The translations under genes and the position numbers were made by a program. The notes under the pieces are model-generated. The model was not told the origin of the DNA and searched no databases. It saw only the letters and a list, made by a program, of their open reading frames with translations. Shown piece by piece: positions 38,490-48,180 of a DNA stretch of 64,000 nucleotides (positions within the stretch are counted from its first letter, which is position 1; every line of letters starts with the position of its first letter). This DNA is from Chryseobacterium ginsenosidimutans (lineage in GTDB: Bacteria > Bacteroidota > Bacteroidia > Flavobacteriales > Weeksellaceae): NCBI RefSeq assembly GCF_024807225.1, contig NZ_JANUCO010000001.1, positions 1 through 64,000 of the forward strand. The letters run 5' to 3'.

Positions 38490-39221
38490 ATGAAACATTA
38501 TCCATTTATCCTATTTTATCTTTTCTGCAACGTTTTCATCTATGCGTTTCACGGAGGTTTTTTGGTGTATTTCTTTTGTTTCCTTGGGTTTACAGCGGTT
38601 TTAGCTTGGGGTTCGTTTGATATTGAATTGGGATATTTTGTCAACAGCATTACTCATAAGCGAACGAAAATCAAAGAAGTTGCCTTGACTTTCGATGATG
38701 GACCAACTGAATTTACTCCAAAATTTTTAGATCTATTAAAAGAAAACAATACAAAAGCGACCTTTTTCTGCATCGGAAAACAGATCGAGAAATATCCTGA
38801 AACTTTCAAAAGAATTATAGAAGAAGGTCATACGATTGGAAATCATACCCTTTCACATTCGAACAATACTGGTTTTTTATCCACTTCAAAAATGGTTGAA
38901 GAGATTGAAAAATGCGATGAAGTGATGTTAAAAGTTGGAGATATTAAAACCAATTTATATCGTCCTCCTTTTGGTGTTACCAATCCAAATATTGCAAAAG
39001 CCATCAAAAAAACCCACAAAAAAAGCATCGGCTGGAATGTTCGTTCCTTGGATACGATTACAGACGATGAGAAAAAAATTTACCGAAAAGTCACAAAAGG
39101 TTTAAAAAAAGGAAGCATCATTCTTCTTCACGATACTTCGGAAAAAACGTATGATGTTTTGGTAGATTTATTGTTATTTTTGAAGGATAAAAAATATTCA
39201 ACTTTTACAGTTGATAAATAA
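38490..39221 (+). CDS. Polysaccharide deacetylase (NodB domain)
   Basis: 243 residues. Two N-terminal helices anchor it in the membrane; the NodB domain starts with VALTFDDGPTEFTPKFLDLL (metal Asp) and has TIGNHTLSHSN (the two metal histidines), YRPPFGVTNPN and ILLHDTSEKTYD. These are the conserved residues of zinc-dependent carbohydrate esterase family 4. The substrate may be peptidoglycan or a glycolipid. Its presence in flexirubin and aryl-polyene loci is known, but its role there is unclear. Confidence 0.9.
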   Translation: MKHYPFILFYLFCNVFIYAFHGGFLVYFFCFLGFTAVLAWGSFDIELGYFVNSITHKRTKIKEVALTFDDGPTEFTPKFLDLLKENNTKATFFCIGKQIEKYPETFKRIIEEGHTIGNHTLSHSNNTGFLSTSKMVEEIEKCDEVMLKVGDIKTNLYRPPFGVTNPNIAKAIKKTHKKSIGWNVRSLDTITDDEKKIYRKVTKGLKKGSIILLHDTSEKTYDVLVDLLLFLKDKKYSTFTVDK

Positions 39222-39277
39222 ATCGTTTAGAATTACTGAAACCTAACGGGTTTTTGATAATACAAAAAAGTAAAACA

Positions 39278-39904
39278 ATGATTAAAAATATAATATTAAC
39301 AACATTTTTCTTAATTTCAAGCTTCTTTTTTGCACAAAATACAGCAATGTCCGGAGCTGAAGCAAAAGCATTCGTAACCAAAGTTTCATCCGAAACAAAA
39401 GAAATAAAAACATTACAAAGCGATTTTACTCAAACCAAAAAAATGGATTTTTTGGATAAAAATATTGTCACTTACGGAAAAATGTCTTTAAAAACACCTA
39501 ATATTTTAAGTTGGAAATATGTAAAACCTTATCAATACAGCATTATTTTTAAGGATAATAAAATTTTCATTAACGATCAGGGGAAAAAATCTTCGGTTGA
39601 TGCCAAGAGCAAAACTTTTGAGAAAATTAATAAATTAATTGTCGGAAGTTCAAACGGACAAATGTTCAATGACCCAGAATTTTCTGTAACTTATTTGAAA
39701 AACGCGAATTTCAACATTGCAAAATTTACTCCGAAATCTGCTCAATTATTGAAATATATTAAGCAAATCGAGCTTCATTTTCCTAAAAACCAATCAACGG
39801 TTTCGCAGGTAAATATGACGGAAGCTTCGGGAGATACAACGAATATTGTTTTCAAAAACACCAAAATCAATGCGCCGATTTCTGCTTCAGAGTTTTCTTT
39901 ATAG
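39278..39904 (+). CDS. LolA-like outer-membrane lipid carrier protein
   Basis: 208 residues from the ATG at 39278, which gives a good signal peptide (MIKNIILTTFFLISSFFFAQ). The body follows LolA/LolA-like proteins: IKTLQSDFTQTKKMDFLDK, YGKMSLKTPNILSWKYVKPYQYSIIF, KTFEKINKLIVGSSNGQMF. It is a periplasmic carrier with a hydrophobic cavity. In aryl-polyene clusters LolA-like proteins are thought to carry the pigment across the periplasm, and the MMPL fusion would supply it. It overlaps the next lipoprotein gene by 35 bases. Confidence 0.83.
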   Translation: MIKNIILTTFFLISSFFFAQNTAMSGAEAKAFVTKVSSETKEIKTLQSDFTQTKKMDFLDKNIVTYGKMSLKTPNILSWKYVKPYQYSIIFKDNKIFINDQGKKSSVDAKSKTFEKINKLIVGSSNGQMFNDPEFSVTYLKNANFNIAKFTPKSAQLLKYIKQIELHFPKNQSTVSQVNMTEASGDTTNIVFKNTKINAPISASEFSL

Positions 39905-40505
39905 TCTGATTTTCTTATTATTTGTTTCGTGTAAAACGTACAAATTATCGGACGCAAAACCTGTTTCAAATTCTGAAAAAACAGTCGAAAACCTATACTT
40001 TTCTTCCCAAGAAGACTATGTTTATAAATGCCAGATGGATATTTATAAAAATCACGTCAGCGGAATTTTAATATTAAAAAAAATTAATGACACCACTCAC
40101 CGTGTTGTGTTAACTTCAGATTTCGGAAATAAATTAATTGATTTTGAGATTTCTGAGAATGATTTTAAGCTTAATTATGTTTTACCGGATTTGGATAAGA
40201 AAATTGTCATCAACTTTTTAAAGAACGATTTTCAACATCTTTTAAGACAAAAATATCCTGTTTCCGAAAGTTTTGAAAATGATAATTCTAACATTTATCT
40301 TTCAAAAATTGATAAGAAATCTTATTATTTATTCTTTAACAAAGAAAATAAATTCTTGAAACAAATCGTTTACACGAAAAATAATAAGGAAAAAATCGAT
40401 TTTACTTTTGATGCAAAAAAACATATCTTCGCGGATAGTTTGAACCTTCAACATAAGGACTTCAAGATCAATATAAAACTATTTCAAATAACCGAAACCG
40501 AATAA
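39870..40505 (+). CDS. Flexirubin-locus lipoprotein
   Basis: 211 residues from the ATG at 39870 (MRRFLLQSFLYSLIFLLFVSCKTYKLSD, lipobox FVSC). The start lies inside the end of the LolA-like gene in another frame, an overlap of 35 bases, so translation is probably coupled. The body has alternating strands (GILILKKINDTTHRVVLTSDFGNKLIDFEI) and no catalytic motif. Likely an outer-membrane anchored acceptor or partner for the LolA-like carrier, analogous to LolB; this is inference. Confidence 0.72.
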   Translation: MRRFLLQSFLYSLIFLLFVSCKTYKLSDAKPVSNSEKTVENLYFSSQEDYVYKCQMDIYKNHVSGILILKKINDTTHRVVLTSDFGNKLIDFEISENDFKLNYVLPDLDKKIVINFLKNDFQHLLRQKYPVSESFENDNSNIYLSKIDKKSYYLFFNKENKFLKQIVYTKNNKEKIDFTFDAKKHIFADSLNLQHKDFKINIKLFQITETE

Positions 40506-40512
40506 ATCATTC

Positions 40513-41125
40513 ATGAAAAAATTTTATTTCTTAGCTTTTCTATTTTTTGCCAGTTTATCTTTTGCACAGGTAACTTTTAAGCTGGGACTAAGAGGAGGAG
40601 CCAATTTTTCGCATTTTTCACAAGGAAAAGGAGTTCAAGAATATTGGGATTATGACGAAAGCACGAATTCTTATGAAGAAGTAAAGCGTTCTTTCAAATT
40701 TACCAACAGAACAGATTTTTACTTTGGTATTTTCGGGAACATCAGATTGGCAAAATTTTATGCTTTACAACCTGAATTTAATTATTCAAGACAAGGTTCG
40801 AAGGTAGAAAGTTTCTGGGAAATATGATCGAGATGAATATAAGGTTTCTTATTTTGGAACTCAATTGGTGAATAAATTTTACTTCAAAAATTTCAATGTT
40901 CTTGTAGGACCGACAATCGATATTGCGGTTGAGAAAGATTTTGATGCTTCTTACGATTTCGATTTAGGAATTACAGCGGGAGCGGGATATGATATTACTC
41001 CAAATCTGGGTGTTGAAGCCAGAGTAAAACAAGGATTTTTACATACCATTAATAATTATCAGGGTAAACACGCCAATATTGTTTTTCAGGCGGGACTTTA
41101 CTATACATTCAATCTGAAAAAATAA
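40513..41125 (+). CDS. PorT-like outer-membrane beta-barrel protein (frame interrupted by +1)
   Basis: 203 residues once repaired. Signal peptide KKFYFLAFLFFASLSFAQ, then barrel strands VTFKLGLRGGANFSHFS, DFYFGIFGNIRLAKFYALQPEFNYSRQGSK and FDLGITAGAGYDITPNLGVEARVKQGF, ending with YYTFNLKK, a typical barrel C-terminus. The frame stops falsely after KVESFWEI; deleting one T at 40812-40814 (AAGTTTC to AAGTTC) gives ESSGKYDRDEYKVSYFGTQL and joins the parts. It may form part of the pigment's outer-membrane exit or be a general porin-like protein. Confidence 0.82.
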
Positions 41126-41129
41126 TTTT

Positions 41130-41510
41130 ATGCAGACCATTCTTACAGACTTTTATACGTTACAATCATACGAAAAGGCAGAAAACGGAAGTTTTGTAGC
41201 TACTATTTCTTTAAACAAAGATCATGATATTTTCAAAGGACATTTCCCTGGAAATCCGGTGACTCCGGGTGTTTGTATGATGCAGATCGTAAAAGAATTA
41301 ACTGAAGAATTTACAGGCTTGCCATTATTCTTAAAAACGGCTTCTAATGTGAAATTCATGGCGATTATCAATCCTTTTGAAACGCCGGATCTGAAATTAC
41401 AATTAGACATTACGCAAACCGAAGAAGAAGTGAAGGTAAAAAATATCACTTCTTTTGGCGAGACTATTGCATTAAAACTGTCAGTAAACTATAAAAAATT
41501 GGCATCATGA
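41130..41510 (+). CDS. FabA/FabZ-like hotdog dehydratase
   Basis: 126 residues. The central motif FKGHFPGNPVTPGVCMMQIVKE matches the FabA/FabZ and ApeI type, keeping the catalytic His in GHFPG; the acidic residue often found after PGV is Gln here (CMMQ). It may act on polyene intermediates together with one of the hotdog proteins at 28541 and 29041. Starts 5 bases after the barrel gene and overlaps the next ATG by 4 bases. Confidence 0.83.
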   Translation: MQTILTDFYTLQSYEKAENGSFVATISLNKDHDIFKGHFPGNPVTPGVCMMQIVKELTEEFTGLPLFLKTASNVKFMAIINPFETPDLKLQLDITQTEEEVKVKNITSFGETIALKLSVNYKKLAS

Positions 41511-41983
41511 AATTGATCCTGTCATTCATCACAGCTTTTATTTTTTTCTTCCAGACCGATCTTGAAGCATTAAGAAACAGCTATGCAAAGGCAAATTCGT
41601 CTAATGCAAATACAGAAGCTTTCATCAATATTGCCGAAAAGCAATCCGGTTCTGATGCAGTGACCACCGGTTATAAAGCTGCTGCACAGATTATGGAAGC
41701 TAAAATTGCAATCAAAAACAGAAAAGCTCTTGTAAAATCGGGAGCCACAAATCTTGAAAGTATTATTAAATCTAATCCAAACAATATTGAACTGAGATTG
41801 ATAAGAATGAGCGTTCAGGAAAATATTCCGAAAATTGTAGGATACAGAGGAGGTCTTAAAGATGACAAAGCATTTATCTTAAATAATTACAGCAAGCAAA
41901 ATACAACGTTGAAAAATTATATTAAAAGATTTGCCGCTCAATCCAAAACAATGACAGAAGCAGAAAGAGCAACATTAAAATAA
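41507..41983 (+). CDS. Hypothetical exported helical protein
   Basis: 158 residues with an N-terminal hydrophobic segment (MKLILSFITAFIFFFQT) and an all-helical remainder: a YKAAAQIMEAKIAIKNRKALVKSGATNLESIIKSNPNNIELRLIRMSV arrangement suggestive of a TPR-like pair of helices, ending in MTEAERATLK. I do not recognise a family. It overlaps the dehydratase by 4 bases and precedes the GT2 gene by 4 bases, so it belongs to the operon. Confidence 0.6.
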   Translation: MKLILSFITAFIFFFQTDLEALRNSYAKANSSNANTEAFINIAEKQSGSDAVTTGYKAAAQIMEAKIAIKNRKALVKSGATNLESIIKSNPNNIELRLIRMSVQENIPKIVGYRGGLKDDKAFILNNYSKQNTTLKNYIKRFAAQSKTMTEAERATLK

Positions 41984-41987
41984 AACA

Positions 41988-43160
41988 ATGACCCTTCCTG
42001 AAGTACAAAATGCAATTTCTGAAAAGAAAATATGCATTTTAATTCCTACTTATAACAACGAAAAAACTCTGAAAAGAGTGATCGACGGTGTGTTGGACTA
42101 TACCGGAAATATTATTGTTGTAAACGATGGTTCTACCGATTCTACCTCAAAAATCCTTCTTGAATATCCTCAAATTAATACCATTAATCTACCGGAAAAT
42201 AAAGGAAAAGGAAACGGTCTTAAAATCGGCTTCAGAAAGGCAAAAGAACTCGGTTATCATCATGCAATAACCATCGATTCCGACGGACAGCATTATTCGG
42301 ATGATATTCCTGTTTTTGTAGAAGCTTTGCTTGGGGAAGAAAAAGATATTTTATTAATCGGAAACCGGAATATGTCGCAGGACGGAATCCCAAAGAAAAG
42401 CAGTTTTGGAAACCGTTTTTCTAATTTCTGGTTCTGGTTTGAAACAGGAATCAAGCTGGAAGACACGCAATCCGGTTATCGCTTATACCCTTTACATAAA
42501 ATTCCCAAGAAATATTTCACGCCGAAATTTGAATTTGAGATTGAAATTATTGTGCGAACTGCGTGGAGACATGTTCCCGTAAAAAACATTCCCATTAAAG
42601 TTTTGTACGATCCTGCGGAAAGGGTTTCTCATTTCAGACCGTTCAAGGATTTTACCCGAATCAGTATTCTAAATACGATTTTGGTGACAATTACTCTGCT
42701 TTATATTATTCCGAGAAACTTCGTGAATAATTTCAGAAAAAAAAGTTTTAAAAGATTCATCAAAGAAGATGTTCTGGAAAGCGACGGAACCAACCGTACA
42801 AAGGCATTTTCTATCGCACTTGGAGTCTTTATCGGCTTTTCTCCTCTTTGGGGATTTCATACTTTATTAACGATTTCTCTTGCCGTTCTTTTCAAGCTGA
42901 ATAAAGTATTGGCATTCGTAGCTTCCAATGTGAGTTTACCGCCTTTTATACCTTTTATTATCGCTGCTGCATTGTTTCTGGGATCGCCGTTTGTACACGG
43001 AGAAAGCAATATTCTAAGTCAGGAATGGAATTTTGAATTAATAAAAAACAACCTTCTGCAATACGTTATCGGAAGTTTCATTTTGGCAACCGCGATGTCT
43101 GCGATTTCTGGAATTGCCACTTTTCTTTTTCTGAATAAAGTGAGCCCGGATAATAATTAA
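41988..43160 (+). CDS. Family 2 glycosyltransferase with DUF2062 membrane domain
   Basis: 390 residues. The catalytic domain has CILIPTYNNEKTLKRVIDGVLDY, IIVVNDGSTDSTSKIL and HAITIDSDGQHYSDDI (DxD-type site), plus GNRNMS..FWFWFETGIKLEDTQSGYRLYP, as in dolichyl-phosphate mannosyltransferase-like enzymes. The C-terminal DUF2062 part (FSIALGVFIGFSPLWGFHTLLTISLAVLF..) has three or four helices. GT2-DUF2062 proteins occur in aryl-polyene clusters (the ApeJ type) and may modify the head-group lipid. Last gene of the plus arm. Confidence 0.88.
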   Translation: MTLPEVQNAISEKKICILIPTYNNEKTLKRVIDGVLDYTGNIIVVNDGSTDSTSKILLEYPQINTINLPENKGKGNGLKIGFRKAKELGYHHAITIDSDGQHYSDDIPVFVEALLGEEKDILLIGNRNMSQDGIPKKSSFGNRFSNFWFWFETGIKLEDTQSGYRLYPLHKIPKKYFTPKFEFEIEIIVRTAWRHVPVKNIPIKVLYDPAERVSHFRPFKDFTRISILNTILVTITLLYIIPRNFVNNFRKKSFKRFIKEDVLESDGTNRTKAFSIALGVFIGFSPLWGFHTLLTISLAVLFKLNKVLAFVASNVSLPPFIPFIIAAALFLGSPFVHGESNILSQEWNFELIKNNLLQYVIGSFILATAMSAISGIATFLFLNKVSPDNN

Positions 43161-43172
43161 TTTTAATAAAAA

Positions 43173-43198
43173 ACTGCAAAGCCTTTCGACCTTGCAGT
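43173..43198. terminator. Bidirectional terminator closing the plus arm
   Basis: A 7-bp stem (ACTGCAA / TTGCAGT) with a 12-base loop between two convergent genes, preceded by A-rich and followed by T/A-rich sequence. Confidence 0.55.
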
Positions 43199-43220
43199 AA
43201 TTAATTATAGTAAAATTTTA

Positions 43221-45234
43221 TTATTTCTTGGTGACTTTCTGTGAATATGTTTTACCGTTTTTATCCGTTAAAATCAGTAAATAATTACCTGTATTCAACT
43301 CTCTGATAGAGATTGAATTTCGTTCAACTTTTGTCTGTAAAACCATTCTCCCACTCATTTCGTATACTTTTGCCTCTACCGGAGTAAAGTTATTGGCCGT
43401 TTTAAAATTGATGATATCATGCGTCGGATTTGGATAAATCGTGAATGTTTCCTGAGAAGTCTGAACATCTTTCACATCTAAGAATGTTCCTTCTATGACG
43501 TGTAATGTTGTATTTGGTGTTACATTATTTATCACATCCACAATTCCTGAAGGCCATTTTACGACAACCTTTGTAATCGCTGTAGCCTGACCGATTCCGA
43601 AATGTGCATTCAGTGTATTCATATTTCCGAATCCGATTCCGCTCTGTATATCACGGATTTGTTTTCCCCATACACCATAGATTTCTACTCTGGCTCCTAT
43701 CCCGTTTCTGTTGCTTTGTATTCCTTTCAGCGTTACTTTCAGCCATTTATTTGTATTTCCGGCATTAATTAGAATGTTATTACCATTCTGAATATCTAAA
43801 AATCCATCGTTATTTAAATCTCCGATGGGACGGTCATAGTAATCAATATTATAGACGCTTGCATTTGGAACAAACGTAAAATCACCATTTCCAAACATGA
43901 TCGTATTACTAGCTCCTAAAACATCCAGAAATCCGTCATTATCAAAATCATACGCAACATATTCTCTGCTTAAAGCATTGGTCGTATCATAACCAGAACC
44001 TACCGACTTATCCGTAAATGTTCCGTCTCCGTTATTTTTCATTACTTTACTTAAGCCATTGCTTGTGGAATTAATTCCTACCACAGCGTCCATCCATCCG
44101 TCATTATTGAAGTCTCCCCATGCTGCAGACCATGTCTGAGTAGGATTCGCCATATTTGACGTAAGAGCAACATTAGTGAATGTTCCATCTCCATTATTTT
44201 TGTGCAGTTCATCAATATTTCCACCAGGACCTGAACCTCCTCCACTACATTTTGCAATATAGAGATCCATATCTCCGTCATTATCATAATCGATCCAGAT
44301 AGAACCGTAATTTCCGCCGGAAGGGAAATCTCCCAATCCTCCCTGATGATGATTCATATTCGTACCATCATTTAAATAATATCTGTTCGGAGCGTTATCA
44401 TCACAAATGAAAGCATCTAATTTTCCATCATTATTAATATCAATAAAATTGGTTCTCTGAACTAAAAAAGATTGTGTTTTCCTGTCTGAAGTATAAGCCG
44501 TTCCGTTTGAATTTGCCTTTAAAAAAGCAATTCCGCTTCCCGAACCATAAACAAGATCATTATAACCGTTATTATCATAATCTCCTGCAGCAATACTCCA
44601 CGACGGAGTTATGGTAGTGGTAGGAACCGTATAACTCGTATTGGTAAATCCGCCACCCGTCTGTTGGTAAGAAATGTTAATTTGAGTAGGACTTACCACG
44701 GTAACAATATCATCAAGATAGTCTCCGTTCATATCCACAATACAATTGTTAAGAGTTCCTCCTGTTGATATTGATTGTGAAGTGAAAGACAAGCGATCCG
44801 GCACAACAACAACTTCAGAAAGCGTAATATTAAAGCCTAAGGAAGAATATTTATTATCAAATACAATATAATAAGTCGTCCCGGCAACTACATTAAAGGT
44901 AACCTGAGAAAATGTTCCTGCAAAATCATCATTAGCAGTAAGGCAGCTTAATGCTGTACAGCTTCCTGTAAATACAACCAAACGTGTATCTGCATTTTGT
45001 CCGGCAGTTGAAGTGGCTACTCTAATCGTTTTATTCTGTGTAGCAGTATATTTATACCATAAGCCTTTTGATCCGGAAGAACCTAAAGAACAGGCTGTTG
45101 TCGGCGCATCTCCTGTAACATCGGGTGCAGTGATTGTTCCCAAACTGAGGGGAAACTGCTGTGGCGCATGTGAGCTGAGCAAACATCCATGTGCTATTTA
45201 ACAATAAGAAAAAAAGGGGGAATATTTTTTTCAT
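43221..45234 (-). CDS. Secreted T9SS protein with FG-GAP/VCBS repeats and UnbV/ASPIC domain (frame interrupted by +1)
   Basis: 670 residues once repaired. Signal peptide MKKIFPLFFLLLNSTWMFAQ starts at 45234. The frame breaks after TCATAV; deleting one A of 45153-45155 (sense AGTTTCC to AGTTCC) continues with PLSLGTITAPDVTGDAPTTAC. The middle has calcium-binding FG-GAP repeats (YDNNGYNDLVY, DINNDGKLDAFI, DYDNDGDMDLYI, DFNNDGWMDAVV, DFDNDGFLDVLG, DLNNDGFLDIQN). Near the end is an ASPIC/UnbV motif (KVVVKWPSGIVDVINNV) and a T9SS tail (FTIYPNPTHDIINFK). A surface protein of unknown target, unrelated to pigment synthesis. Confidence 0.85.
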
Positions 45235-45263
45235 GAGTTATAAGTTTTGTTATTATCAATTTT

Positions 45264-46358
45264 TTACGGACAATTCTGAGTTAATCCAGAAATCCATTGT
45301 TTTAAAAGATCAACACCTTCATCATGAACAATCGTTCTTCCTAATAAAGGCATTCTGTTGCTTTCATTAGTAGAACTCAACCTGAAATGCATCACAGATT
45401 TGCCAGGATTTCCGGGAGTGATAATTCTTTCCAATGATGGATCTATAGGCTCATCTGCGAATATGCAGACTCCTAATTTTGCCAAGTTTGTCGTCTGGCT
45501 GAAGCTTAATCGTATTGCCCGGTAATCGCAGCGTGCATTATCCTGATGACAATGCGCACAGTTGATATCAAGATAAGAACGTAAACGAATATCCAAAGGC
45601 TTACTTGTATCTTTATAATTCACTGTGGAAACAATATTGGAAGGATAGCTCTGAAGATAACCTTCATCCACCAGTTTTTGCAACTGATTTTTCAGTCCGT
45701 TGGGATAATTGTATGCTACGTTAAGGTTTTGAGGCTTTACACCAATCGGAACGGGTTTGTTATCTAATTTATGACAGGCGTAACATTCTGTTTCAGAAGG
45801 GATTCTATAATCAGTTGTAATCACATCGCCATTATCTTTTTTGAATGTAATATTTTTAGAACTCCCGCTCGTGAAGTCGGTTCCGGTAACTAAATTTGCT
45901 TCTGTCTGATCATCATTCCATAAATATTCAGCAAAAATCCAACCACTTGATTTTTTGATCATTAATCGAGTTTCGATAATTTTAGTGGTGTTTCCGGGTT
46001 GTATGGTGTTGTAATAAAAGTTTTTAATCAAAACCGTTCCCATAGGAAAATTCAGCGTTTTATCATCTGCATCAAAAGTAGCTTTTACATCTTGCGGCAT
46101 CCAGATAAATCTCTTTTTTGAAGCATAATCGGTAAAAAGTGAACTCGCAGGTTCATAAGGAATTACTTTATCGACAGGATCTAAATTTTTAAGATCTCCT
46201 TTAAAAAAGGCATAAGTAGATAATTTGGAATAAGGAACTGCATTAATATCAAAATTAACAAAAGAACTTTCGACCTTTACTCCTTCCATTCTCTCATCAT
46301 CTTTACAAGAGAAAATCATTAATAAAAAGATAAGAGATAAAAAATATATTTTTCTCAT
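45264..46358 (-). CDS. Di-c-type-heme lipoprotein, SO2930/TIGR03806-like
   Basis: 364 residues with lipoprotein signal (LIFLLMIFSCKDDE). The N-terminal pattern LSTYAFFKGDLKNLDPVDKVIPYEPASSLFTDYASKKRFIWMP is characteristic of the SO2930 family. Two c-heme motifs are present: CYACHK and CAHCHQ. It is a periplasmic redox protein of unknown partner. It lies 29 bases upstream of the FG-GAP protein gene on the same strand and may be cotranscribed with it; comparable pairs of such proteins occur together. Confidence 0.78.
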   Translation of the reverse strand: MRKIYFLSLIFLLMIFSCKDDERMEGVKVESSFVNFDINAVPYSKLSTYAFFKGDLKNLDPVDKVIPYEPASSLFTDYASKKRFIWMPQDVKATFDADDKTLNFPMGTVLIKNFYYNTIQPGNTTKIIETRLMIKKSSGWIFAEYLWNDDQTEANLVTGTDFTSGSSKNITFKKDNGDVITTDYRIPSETECYACHKLDNKPVPIGVKPQNLNVAYNYPNGLKNQLQKLVDEGYLQSYPSNIVSTVNYKDTSKPLDIRLRSYLDINCAHCHQDNARCDYRAIRLSFSQTTNLAKLGVCIFADEPIDPSLERIITPGNPGKSVMHFRLSSTNESNRMPLLGRTIVHDEGVDLLKQWISGLTQNCP

Positions 46359-46554
46359 TCGCTTCCATGGTTTTAAGGAAACGAATATAAATAATAAAAC
46401 TAGTAAGCGCCAAACATTTTACATCAAAAAAGCAAAATCAATTAAAATAATAAAATTAAACAGCTAAAACAAAATGAATAAATCAATAAAAATAGCACAA
46501 ACGCTTATAAAATCATAAACAGAATTTATTACATGAAATGAAAATAATTTGAAT

Positions 46555-47808
46555 CTATTTTAAAATAAACTGCGTCAAATCCTTCAAAAATTCCTCATCC
46601 ACATTTCCTTTGATCTCATAATCTTTCGGAGAAGGCGTTCCGGAACCTTTTATAAATAAATGACTCAAAGTAGGATAAAATTTAAATTCCGCAGATTTAT
46701 TATTTTTCAACTGATTTTTCCAAAGGGTAAAATCTTTTTCCGTTACCTGATAATCTCTTCCACCTTGTGCAAAAAACATCGGCACTTTGATTGATTTTAC
46801 AGCGTCAAGAGGCTTATAATTAACCAAATATTTCCAATAAGCGGCAGGTTGTTCCAAAGGAAGATCTGATTTTTGAGAATTTAGATTAAATTTATTAGAA
46901 TTCAAGAAATCAACTTGTTTCTTCATATTCTGAACATCTTTTTCAGAAACATTGGAAGGATTTATTTTATGAAGGTATTCATACTGTTCAACCAATAAAT
47001 TCTGTAATGGTCTTGCATTTCCAGCCATGAAAACATACTTTGAAACCTGAGCTTTTTCAGCAATTTCCGGCATCAGAAAAGCACCTTGACTGTGTCCCAA
47101 AATAATAATCTGATACCCTTTAAAACTGTCGTTATTTTTAAAATAATTCGAAATATTTACCGCATCATTGATCGTTTCTTGCTCAACGGTAGACTGATCG
47201 TTGAAAGTTTCAGGATGTGAATAGGTTCTTTTGTCGTATCTGTACGAAGAAATTCCGTTTTTCAATAGGTATTCAGCAATATCTTTGAAAGGCTTATTTT
47301 CACCAATCGTTTCATCTCTGTCTTGCGGTCCGGAACCGTGAACAAGAATTACTAATTTTTTCTGATTGTTTTCCGTTGGCTGTAAAAGCGTTCCTTTTAA
47401 CTCAATATCGTCACTTTTTATTTTCAAAGCAGTTTTATCGTCTTCTTTATCGAAAATTTTATGGGGTGTAAAATAAAAACCGATGATTTTATTGTTTTCA
47501 TTAAATGTGATCTGAATATCTAATTTTGTCTTAGAAAACTCTGAATAGAAATAATACGTATCTTTTTCATTATTCACTTCAAGAATATTTTTAAGTTCGC
47601 CCAATTGTCCTTCAAGCTGGTCTGCAAGAGATTTTAAATCTGTTGTAGAAACCTGTCCGGCAATTGAAGAATCGAAAAAAGTATGTGCTTTCTCTACATT
47701 TTTTTCAACAAACAGATTTTTTATGAACTCATTTCCTGCTTCTTTTTTACTTTGAGCAAATGAAAATAATACACTAAAAATCAAAAATAAACTTAAAATT
47801 TTCTTCAT
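46555..47808 (-). CDS. Exported alpha/beta hydrolase with N-terminal DUF3887 domain
   Basis: 417 residues with signal peptide (MKKILSLFLIFSVLFSFAQ). Residues about 20-115 (EFIKNLFVEKNVEKAHTFFDSSIAGQV..) are a DUF3887 domain, which precedes hydrolases in several Gram-negative and Gram-positive proteins. The hydrolase part has LVILVHGSGPQDRDE (oxyanion loop), YRYDKRTYSHPETF, IIILGHSQGAF (Ser elbow), FFAQGGRDYQV (Asp) and FYPTLSHLFI (His). The substrate is unknown. Similar in build to the hydrolase at 10.4 kb. Confidence 0.87.
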   Translation of the reverse strand: MKKILSLFLIFSVLFSFAQSKKEAGNEFIKNLFVEKNVEKAHTFFDSSIAGQVSTTDLKSLADQLEGQLGELKNILEVNNEKDTYYFYSEFSKTKLDIQITFNENNKIIGFYFTPHKIFDKEDDKTALKIKSDDIELKGTLLQPTENNQKKLVILVHGSGPQDRDETIGENKPFKDIAEYLLKNGISSYRYDKRTYSHPETFNDQSTVEQETINDAVNISNYFKNNDSFKGYQIIILGHSQGAFLMPEIAEKAQVSKYVFMAGNARPLQNLLVEQYEYLHKINPSNVSEKDVQNMKKQVDFLNSNKFNLNSQKSDLPLEQPAAYWKYLVNYKPLDAVKSIKVPMFFAQGGRDYQVTEKDFTLWKNQLKNNKSAEFKFYPTLSHLFIKGSGTPSPKDYEIKGNVDEEFLKDLTQFILK

Positions 47809-47814
47809 GATACA

Positions 47815-48180
47815 TTATTTATAAACAACATCCGAGAATAATAAAAGTGTTGTAATAATCGTTACAAATATCGCCATAATTACCAAAACGAGCTGTATGG
47901 TATAATATGTTTTTGCCTTATCTTCTTCTTTTATTTCATAGGGAAATTTGAAACTTTCGGGCTTTTTAATAGTCAGCCAAATGAAAAATAAAATAATAAG
48001 ATTAAGGATAATCGGTAAAAACAGAAACATTTTGCTTCCGAACCCGTCCGTATTTTTTGAATATCCGTGAATCGGAATAATATCAGGAATCGAGCTGTAT
48101 GTATTGATTAAATAAACAGAATAACAAACAATTATCACAAAAGGGACAGCAAACAAAATCTTTATACTTTTTGGAATCAT
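47815..48180 (-). CDS. Small membrane protein, DUF1648-like
   Basis: 121 residues with three hydrophobic segments: ILFAVPFVIIVCYSVYLI, FLFLPIILNLIILFFIWLTI and TIQLVLVIMAIFVTIITTLLLF. The DIIPIHGYSKNTDGFGSKMFLFLP loop resembles the DUF1648 motif (P-x-H-x-x..G..D) of small membrane proteins. Function unknown. It overlaps the start of nothing but ends one base inside the spacing of its neighbours: its start overlaps the stop of the Ntn-hydrolase gene by 4 bases, so it is in the same transcript. Confidence 0.6.
   Translation of the reverse strand: MIPKSIKILFAVPFVIIVCYSVYLINTYSSIPDIIPIHGYSKNTDGFGSKMFLFLPIILNLIILFFIWLTIKKPESFKFPYEIKEEDKAKTYYTIQLVLVIMAIFVTIITTLLLFSDVVYK

Noticed and set aside
45013..45201. 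Small plus-strand reading frames opposite the FG-GAP gene
   Set aside because: Antisense shadows; the minus-strand protein has a signal peptide and conserved domains once the frame is joined.
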